DNA of 64,000 nt from Magnolia sinica (lineage: Eukaryota > Streptophyta > Magnoliopsida > Magnoliales > Magnoliaceae). The translations under genes and the position numbers were made by a program. The DNA lies in contig NC_080590.1 in NCBI RefSeq assembly GCF_029962835.1, positions 70,519,501 to 70,583,500 on the forward strand. The letters are read 5' to 3'. Positions within the stretch are counted from its first letter, which is position 1. Each line of letters begins with the position of its first letter. Below are positions 57,306 to 64,000 of this stretch, piece after piece. The notes beneath the pieces are model-generated. The model was not told the origin of the DNA and did no database searches. It saw nothing but the letters and a program-made list of their open reading frames with translations.

Positions 57306-57772
57306 TAGTATGATATCATTTCCTTTTCTCATTAGTCCATTTGACATTCATTTTCTAATTGCTTGACCTAAGAATGATGGGCTGATGTTTTTGTTTTTTT
57401 CCTTTTTTTTCCCACTCTAGTACATGCATGGTTAAGGAATATCGGTAGAGGCATCAAGTCATCAGTGGGGATGAAGTTGAGGGTCGTCTTCTTCCCAAGA
57501 GCCATGGTCGTAGGAAGACATTTCCAAGCCCAAAAGCATTGAAAATAATAGTTTCTGTAAGAATACTTATTTCTAGAAATCTACATTGTTAATATTTCAA
57601 GGAGCTGTTAACCATCTCATGATTTATGTTTCGTTTGGTAGTTTTCTTCAGTGTCCCTTTTGTTTGGGGAAAGCTGGGACAAGGCCATGGCGGTAATGAT
57701 AATGATGGTTTTTGTTAGGGCACAACTGGGACCATTATCATCAAAGCCTTGTCCTAGTTATTTGGTATCAAC

Positions 57773-58494
57773 TGTTGATTGATGTCTTAAATATGTAAAT
57801 TCAACAGTTTTTCGATGATAGGATTGATGCCATCGAGTAGACTTCGATGCCATCGAAGTCGGCTCAATGCTATCAAAAACATCTAGAATTTATCAAATTA
57901 GTTGTTGGACACTTTAGGTGCCATGTTTAATGCCATTGAAGGCTGCTCGATGCCATCAAAGTCTGTTTGGTCACATCGAAGGCTACTCGATGCCATCGAA
58001 GGCCTGCTCGATGCTATCGGTAAAATTTAAGATTTTCATGTTTAGTCGTCAAAACATTTAGGTATTTAGTTCGATGTCACCAAAGTGGGTTCAATGCTAT
58101 CGGCAGTTTGTTGATGCCATCGAAGTCCCATCGAAGGTTCCATCGAACGTATGAGCATAATTACGTAAAGTTGTGTATCTGTGGGATTTATTTTCGATTT
58201 TGATTGTGATCTCGTGGAGGCTATATATAGAAGTGTAATCGGGATCAAAGGTAATCTCAAGGCTTTCTTTCTAATTCATTCCTAGGGTTTTCAAGGGCAT
58301 GTAAGGGGAGATTCGAGGCTTGTTCGAATCTGGTATTATCTCTATCTCTTGTAATTTCTGCTTTCATACTCATTACAGTCACTTTGTGTAATGGTTTTTC
58401 CATGTTAAATTTGGAGTCTTTGTGATTGGGCTTGTTTGTGTGATTGGAACACTTTGCTTGATTCATCTCTGTGTGCTTCCATAAGTCTCCAACA
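57773..58494 (+). repeat. 5' LTR of copia element H
   Basis: TGTTGATTGATG to CTCCAACA, about 722 bp. 57830-58140 repeats the words (g)atgccatcgaag / gatgctatc about ten times. A TATA-like gctatatatagaag lies near 58218. The left border is inferred from the TGTT...AACA ends, without a second LTR to compare. Confidence 0.7.
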
Positions 58495-58496
58495 AG

Positions 58497-58508
58497 TGGT
58501 ATCAGAAC
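58497..58508 (+). other. Primer-binding site of element H
   Basis: TGGTATCAGAAC, two bases after the LTR, matches the initiator tRNA-Met site with one change. Confidence 0.8.
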
Positions 58509-58519
58509 CTAACATTGGG

Positions 58520-59538
58520 ATGCAGTTTGAATATGAAAGTAGGATATCAATGGCTGTAAATCTTAAGTTCAATGTTGAAAAGTATTTTGGGAAAAACAAT
58601 TCTAAATTATGGAAGGTCAAGATGATTGGCCTATTAGTTCAACAAGGATTGGATGAGGTCCTTGAGAAGCGACCGGAATCTATGGTAGATGATGAATGGA
58701 AAAGGATGGACAAGAAAGCGAGAACCTCTATCCAATTGTGCCAAATAGATGGGGTCCTCTACAATGTCATGAAGAAGAAAACCGCAGCAAGTTTATAGGC
58801 GAAGTTAGAAGATATCTATACAAAGAAATCTCTTGAAAATTGTCTATACTTGGAACTTAGTTGTTCAACATGAAGATGGCAGAGGGAGGTGCTGTTGAGG
58901 TCTACATTAACAACTTTAAGAAGATGATTTGTAAATTGTTGGATGTGGAGGAAACGATAAACGATGAAGATCAACCATGTATCTTGTTGAATTCTCTCTC
59001 GGCTTCGTACGAGTCATTCAAGGACTTTCTATGCACTGGTAAATTGACCCTTAGCGTCGATACCATTATATCAGTCCTTTAAGGAAAGGTGATGAGAAAT
59101 AAAAGCAGTGACATGGGCGCCTCTACCGATGCATTGGTCACGAGGGGGTGGAATTCAGAGCGGGACAGTGGATCTTCTCCATCGAGATCCAAATCCAAGG
59201 GCAAAGGCAAGGGAAATTTGAAGTGCTGGAATTGTGAAATGTCTGGGCACATGAAGAAGGATTGCACACATCCTAAAGAAAGAAGAGAGAACTTAGAGGC
59301 TTCCTCTAGGGAGGCCAACACTGCAGAGTCAGATGAGGGCACAAGTGGAAGTGATGTGTTCTCGATGTGTATGGTCAGACACTTATACGATGATCATAGG
59401 GACGAGTGGATTTTGGACACTGGGGCATCATATCACATGACTCCTCATCAGAGTTGGTTCACCAGTTACAGAAAGTGTGATGGTGGTCAGGTATTTATGG
59501 ACAATGACAATGCCTGTAATGTTGTGGGTGTTGGATAG
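58520..59538 (+). pseudogene. gag and protease of copia element H
   Basis: The start at 58520 gives LKFNVEKYFGKNNSKLWKVK, then LDEVLEKRPESMVDDEWK: the copia gag N-terminus. Stops at 58796 and 59080 interrupt it. A knuckle CWNCEMSGHMKKDC lies at about 59224-59265. The protease active site WILDTGASYHMTPHQSWF is at about 59408-59461. The Tork-like wording suggests a Tork-group copia element. Confidence 0.87.
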
Positions 59539-59574
59539 GTGCGCACCAATATGTTTGATGGCATGTAGCGGACC

Positions 59575-60312
59575 TTGACCGAGGTGAGACATGTTCTTAA
59601 CATGAGGAAGAGTTTGGTATCCCTTGGAGCACTCGAGGTGCTTGGGTGTAAGTTCACCGGTTTTGATTGTGTCTTTAAAGTTTCAAAGATGACACTCGTT
59701 GTTATGAAAGCACAGAGGAATAGAAACCTTTACAGGTTTATCGGGAGCACTTCATTGGGTGGAGTTGTGACAACTGCAGTAGATTTCACGTCGGCACGGA
59801 TGTGACATGCACGTCTGGGCCACTTGAGTGAGTGGGACATGAAGGTACTTTCTTAATGTTGTTTAATTCTAGTCTTTAAAAGCATTGATTTTAATATATG
59901 TAAGCATTGTATATATGGTAAGCAAGGTTATCTTTTAAATCTGGTAAACATGTATATAAGGGGGTTCTTGACTATGTGCATTCTGATGTATGCAGGCTGG
60001 CGCATGTAGTTTCCGCTGGAGGGTCATCATGATTCATTACATTCATTGAGGACTACTCTAAGAAAGTATGAATTTATTTTATGAAAAATAAATTCGATGT
60101 TTTCACCAATTTCAGACAATGGAAAGTGATGGTGGAAAATCAGTCAAGGCAGAAGGTGAAGGTATTAAGGATAGATAACAGTGGAGAATTTACTTCAGAC
60201 GTATTTAATCAATATTGCAAGGATAAAGGTATCGTGAGGCACAACACAATATGCCACACACCAGAGCAAAACTACGTGGCCGAGCGGATAAATCAGACAC
60301 TCTTGGAGAGAG
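59575..60312 (+). pseudogene. Pre-integrase and integrase of copia element H, cut by G2
   Basis: EVRHVLNMRKSLVSLGALEV, LGHLSEWDMK (zinc-binding region, reached through stops), FIEDYSKKVWIYFMKNKFDV, LRIDNSGEFTSDVFNQYCKD, then HTPEQNYVAERINQTLLERV. The second catalytic aspartate sits in RIDNSGEF. The frame ends at the G2 border. Confidence 0.87.
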
Positions 60313-61079
60313 TGTCATGCCCCAAAATTCGACACCTAGGTATATCCGACCCTGATTCGGTACCCAAAGGCATGAATTATATTTTGTATATTTACATTTC
60401 ATAATCCACACATATATTGATAAAATGATTCTCATTCATAAATTATAACCATCTAAAAATTTAATAAATAAATATTTATTTAGAAATAAAATAAAATATC
60501 TATGTCTCAACTATTGCAGAGTATCACCAAACTCATGACTCAGCACATGTCATCACTATACTATTATATTAAATGTTCATTACAACTTATTCAGAAAGTG
60601 TTAAAGAACTAAAAAATAAATCTAAATATAAAAGTAAATCTCTTTAGGCGCCTCTACGAGATCTTGATCTTGAAATTTTAAAATCCCAAAAGGGTAATCT
60701 GCGAAGCCTAGTGAGTAATCTTAACACAAGTTTCAAAAATTACCTCATATAATTTGAATAGAATGTACTAAAAGATACGATACTTATTTAGGTAAAGCAA
60801 AGATGGGGATATTAATAAATAATGTAAATAAAAAAATGAATGAATGAAATCAACACATGCTATAATATATTAACAAGTGCAGTTTATTTTTTTAACACCA
60901 GGGCCAATTTACACCGGTTGGCCAACACTCGCACCAATACAACACCTAGCGTAGCAATGGGAACCTCTTGTATGATGTGCTCACCCATCTAAAGGGCCCT
61001 TGGTGAGGGACCCATTTGTAGATTAGTTGGTCAGACTACTACCCAACCAAACCTGACAACAGGAACCTTTTGCAATCCT

Positions 61080-61240
61080 GACATGCTCACCCACCTAAAG
61101 GGTATGGTAGAGGTTCCAAGAGATACCGGTTGGGTTTCTGGGACTTTCAACCCAATAGTCTTAATCACCCTACCTATTTACGCTTTAGGGATTTTCAACC
61201 CAGAGGACTTGATCGCCCCACCTATTCTACAGTGTTTCAA
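61080..61240. repeat. Short diverged tandem repeats in the G2 LTR
   Basis: tttctgggactttcaaccca and tttagggattttcaacccag head two units about 55 bases apart, each followed by (a/c)ac(c/t)ctacctatt-like text. cccacctaaagggt also recurs in the area (60989, 61091). Confidence 0.5.
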
Positions 61241-62237
61241 AAACTGTTCGAAGGATATATGATTTTAATATCACGAGTAAAATATTTCTTAAGAGAATAT
61301 ACTTTTAATCATTGTAGACCATTCGTACATGATTAAAGTTCCACGTAGAAAATAATTATGCAACGTAATCCATTAGATCCGAGAGTTTGGAAAAGTATAT
61401 ATGAACTTGAAGTTTATACAATTAAAAAAAAACTCAAAATTCTGATTTTTTATTAATATCACATAATAAAAATAATAAAATAATTAATAATGCATGTCTA
61501 AACGATAATATAAATTTAAAGTTAAATCAAGGCTTGCTAATTAAAATAAAGATAAGTAAAGAAATAAATAATATAAATGACAAATAAATCATGATAAATA
61601 TACAGAACCATTTACGAATCAAACAAATAAATCGATAAGAGTAAACTAAAAATATTGAATTATTCGCATAATAATAAAAGATTTTTTTAAAAGGAACAAA
61701 AAAATATAATAAAGAAAAATATTTTCTTAAAATATCAAGTAAAGAAAAACTTACATTTTTTTCTTTTCTTTTTTCCTTTCTCTTTCTACCTTTCTCTCTC
61801 TCTCTCTCTATCTTTTCTCTCTCTCCTCTCCTTCTCTTTCTCACATGCATAACCAAAAGAATTATTTTTTTTTTCATCTTTCTCTCTTCTCTCTTACTCC
61901 CTCCTCACTCCTTACTCAACATCCTTCATGTTAATGAGCAAGGGACCTCTCTTTCTCTCTCTCTCTCTCTCCTTCACACACTCTTTCTCCTCAGTTCCTT
62001 ACTTCACTTCATGTCCCACACTTCTCACAAATCTGACTATTTATGGTGTTATTATACACATGTGTAAGAAGCAACGTTTCTATCTTCCATTTTCATTTCC
62101 TTTCATCACGTGTTTGTGTTGTTTTTTTTTTGTTTTGTTTTATTATTTTTTATTTTTTCCTTTTTTCCTTTTTTTTTAATTTTTTATTATTATTTTTTTA
62201 TTTTTATAAACATGGGCTGATCTAGTGCACACGTGCA

Positions 62238-62834
62238 TAGAGGTGGGCATCAAGTCGAGTCAGACCGAGTTAAGGCTGACTTGACTCGATCCAGTTTTGA
62301 AATAGGCCTAACCTGAACTCGATTTGACTCGAGTCCAACATGCCTGACTCGATTTGAGTCTAGTCTGGCCTGGATTGATCCGATTGAGTCTAATACGGTC
62401 AAAAGTACAGAGCTGGGTTGAGTTGGCATGGAGTTGGATTGAGAGATGAGGGAGGGAGAGACCGAGAGACTGGAGAGGAGAGAGAGGAGGAGGGGGAGGG
62501 TGATGGTGGTGGGTGGTTGTAATGCTTGAAAGATGAGGAGGATGAGGGAGGGAGGGAGGGAGAGAGGCCGAGCTTGGAAGATGAGGATGAGGGAGGGAGA
62601 GAGAGATTTTGGGATTGGGTCAGGGTAGGGTGTGGAAGGTAGGGTTAGGAAGTTGGGTTTCGGATCGAGTCAGGTCGAGTTACTAGGTAACTTAAACTCA
62701 ACTCGGTTTGAGTTTGGCTTGGGTGAAGCCCACTCAGTTCGGATCGACTCACCCATTCGGTTTGGGTCAAGTCAGATTTGAACGAGTCGGACGAGTCGAG
62801 TTAGTCGGATCGAGTCGTCCCATGCCCACCTCTA
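62238..62834. mobile_element. hAT-type MITE in the G2 LTR
   Basis: 597 bp with inverted ends TAGAGGTGGGCATCAAGTCG and, on the other strand, TAGAGGTGGGCATGGGACGA. A perfect 8-bp duplication cacgtgca flanks it (62230-62237 and 62835-62842). The interior is rich in gactcgag / gagtcgg words and GAGGGAGGGA runs; no transposase. It shares its 13-base termini with the 2.6-kb element at 24412-26980. Confidence 0.92.
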
Positions 62835-62889
62835 CACGTGCACCATCCAGCTCATGTGTGCCACATGTATATGCATGCCACACGTGTGA

Positions 62890-62892
<3 letters not shown>

Positions 62893-62953
<61 letters not shown>
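62893..62953. repeat. (GT)n microsatellite
   Basis: About 30 GT units inside the G2 LTR. Frames of alternating Cys-Val or His-Thr across it are artefacts. Confidence 0.9.
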
Positions 62954-62954
<1 letters not shown>

Positions 62955-63517
62955 ATGCAGCATGTGTGAGAAGTGTGTGTGCATGTGATTGTTGTACATA
63001 GTGTGAAATTTGTAATGCATGCATGGACGGATGGATAAACATATGGTAAGATTGGCTATTGTGTGACTAGTGGTTGGACCACTAAATGTACATATGGATT
63101 GAAGGTGATATGGACAGATATGATGTGATGATGTGTTAAATGAAAGAGTGATGAACGGTGGCTTCTAAAAGAGGTGATATACACACATTTGGTATGGACC
63201 TCACAATGGGCATGTGGTCAGATAGAAAACTAGAATTGTGGGTGGCCACATGACCTACAAAATGGATGGTAGTTTAAATGGATGATAAGTGTGTTGGTGA
63301 TATTCAACATATCAACGGTTAGATGGATGTTTCTTTAGATGGATGGTTAGATACATAGTTGATTTTATTAATTAATGGATGGTTGGATTTGGATAGGTTC
63401 AAATCAATGGCTGAAATTGGACCAATTAATCTTATAGATCAACGGTCATATCGGACTAATTGGGTACGTCAATCAATGGTTAAAATTAGACGGTCATAAT
63501 TAATTTGGGTTATTACA

Positions 63518-63530
63518 TTCTACCCTCCTT
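63518..63530 (-). other. Polypurine tract of element G2
   Basis: The minus strand reads AAGGAGGGTAGAA next to the LTR start TGTAATAACC. Confidence 0.85.
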
Positions 63531-63565
63531 AAAAGAATTTTTGTTCTTAAAATTTAATATACCTA

Positions 63566-63951
63566 TAATGTGAACAGGTGAGGGTATTTATCTTTGATCT
63601 CAGCCTCTTGTTCCCAAGAAGCCTCCTCCTTGCTATGGTGACTCCATTGAACCTTTACTAATGTATAACTCTGTATCGAAGCGCTTGGTCTTTCCTGTCA
63701 AGAATATGAACTGGTTGTTCAATGTATGAAGTGTTTTTCCAGATCTCTAATGATTTCCAGTTTATAACATGAGAAACTTCTCGCTCATATTTCCTTAACA
63801 TCGACACATGGAAATCATCATGAATACCGAACAAATGAGGCAGTAAAATAAGCCTATATGTGACAACACAAACCCTCTCTAGAACCTCGAAAGGACCTAT
63901 ATCCCTTTGAGCCAACTTTCCCTTTTTACGGAACCTCATGACACCCTTCAT
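63566..63951 (-). pseudogene. C-terminal end of pol (integrase/chromodomain region) of element G2
   Basis: On the minus strand KGVMRFRKKGKLAQRDIGPF, EVLERVCVVTYRL, IHDDFHVSMLRKYEREVSHV and YIEQPVHILDRKDQALRYRV form the typical integrase C-terminus of Tekay-type chromoviruses. The frame breaks at 63658, where one base seems lost. In the next frame the expected chromodomain-like end VKVQWSHHSKEEASWEQEAE, then IKDKYPHLF, runs to about 63566. The rest of pol lies beyond the window; 63952-64000 continues the same region. Confidence 0.88.
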
Positions 63952-64000
63952 TGGAGAAATCTTTAAAAAAACGTGATCTCCAATTGCAAACTCGAGATCT

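Larger units (their letters stand above)
57773..60312 (+). mobile_element. Element H: 5' half of a Ty1/copia retrotransposon
   Basis: 5' LTR, primer-binding site, gag, protease, pre-integrase and the start of integrase, in that order on the + strand, as in copia elements. The sequence stops within integrase at 60312 where element G2 is inserted; the rest of pol and the 3' LTR lie beyond the window or are lost. Several stops make it non-functional. Confidence 0.88.
60313..63517 (-). repeat. 3' LTR of element G2 (3.2 kb)
   Basis: On the minus strand TGTAATAACCCAAATTAATT to GGTGTCGAATTTTGGGGCATGACA-type end (plus: TGTCATGCCCC). The end resembles GGGGCGTGACA of G1 and D, so these are related Tekay-like LTRs. 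It includes CT-rich DNA (61785-61830 and 61950-61975), the hAT MITE and a (GT)n run. No real gene is in it. Confidence 0.87.
60313..64000 (-). mobile_element. Element G2: minus-strand Ty3/gypsy retrotransposon (continues past the window)
   Basis: Its 3' LTR lies at the left (60313-63517), then the polypurine tract and the end of pol, all on the minus strand. The 5-bp flank at the left is gagag (60308-60312); the matching copy should lie beyond the window. It is inserted in copia integrase, so it is younger than H. Confidence 0.88.

Noticed and set aside
62708-63042. Frames with Cys-Val or Thr-His runs on both strands
   Set aside because: They are translations of the (GT)n tract inside the G2 LTR.
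1-64000. Endogenous pararetrovirus or other integrated virus
   Set aside because: All polymerase fragments sit in LTR elements with primer-binding sites and 5-bp duplications. No movement-protein or coat-protein frames of caulimovirid type were seen.

Overview
This window is nuclear DNA of a flowering plant. It holds one recognisable host gene with ordinary GT-AG introns, surrounded by layered LTR retrotransposons, fold-back MITEs, tRNA-derived SINEs and an RTE LINE remnant. The very common short repeats built on accgtccatccattt, gtgggccccac and gatcattttagg remind me of magnoliid genomes (Laurales/Magnoliales). That placement is a low-confidence inference from repeat style only.

Layout. 1-6935: a Ty3/gypsy element (called G1 here) with a gag remnant but no pol, a 4.2-kb 3' LTR and a shortened 5' LTR. 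6936-10250: intergenic DNA with several fold-back MITEs. 10250-18256: the host gene, a PARAQUAT TOLERANCE 3-like (RBBP6-type) E3 ubiquitin ligase in 11 coding exons on the + strand. It has DWNN, CCHC zinc-knuckle and RING parts and a probable early stop. 18257-21383: its 3' flank with MITE remnants and a CT microsatellite.

21384-54889 is one very large retrotransposon complex. Element A (Tat-type Ty3/gypsy, + strand) is bounded by a perfect 5-bp duplication (gcgtg at 21379-21383 and 54890-54894). Inside A are: a non-autonomous hAT element (24412-26980, 8-bp duplication gctgtggt); a minus-strand LTR element E with an ORF for a plant-transposon protein, itself broken by a second LTR (F); a spliced antisense gene with its own TATA box (34377-36466); and, inside A's 3' LTR, Athila-like element B (37621-54491, duplication gaagg). 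B's integrase is split by solo LTR C (40571-47654, duplication atgct), and C is split by solo LTR D (43237-47299), a relative of the G1 LTR. The target duplications and the reading frames that resume across the junctions order the insertions as A, then B, then C, then D.

54890-57772: resumed flanking DNA with a SINE, a GA microsatellite and a decayed fragment resembling an LHW-type bHLH gene. 57773-60312: the 5' half of a Ty1/copia element (H). It is cut by a minus-strand Ty3/gypsy element (G2, 60313 to beyond the window end) whose 3' LTR carries a second copy of the hAT-type MITE (62238-62834, duplication cacgtgca).

Only the PQT3-like gene looks like a functional host gene. Every retrotransposon reading frame carries stops, frameshifts or deletions, so the mobile elements seen here are relics, though some could be mobilised in trans. 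No rRNA gene, functional tRNA gene, CRISPR array or bacterial-type operon is present.
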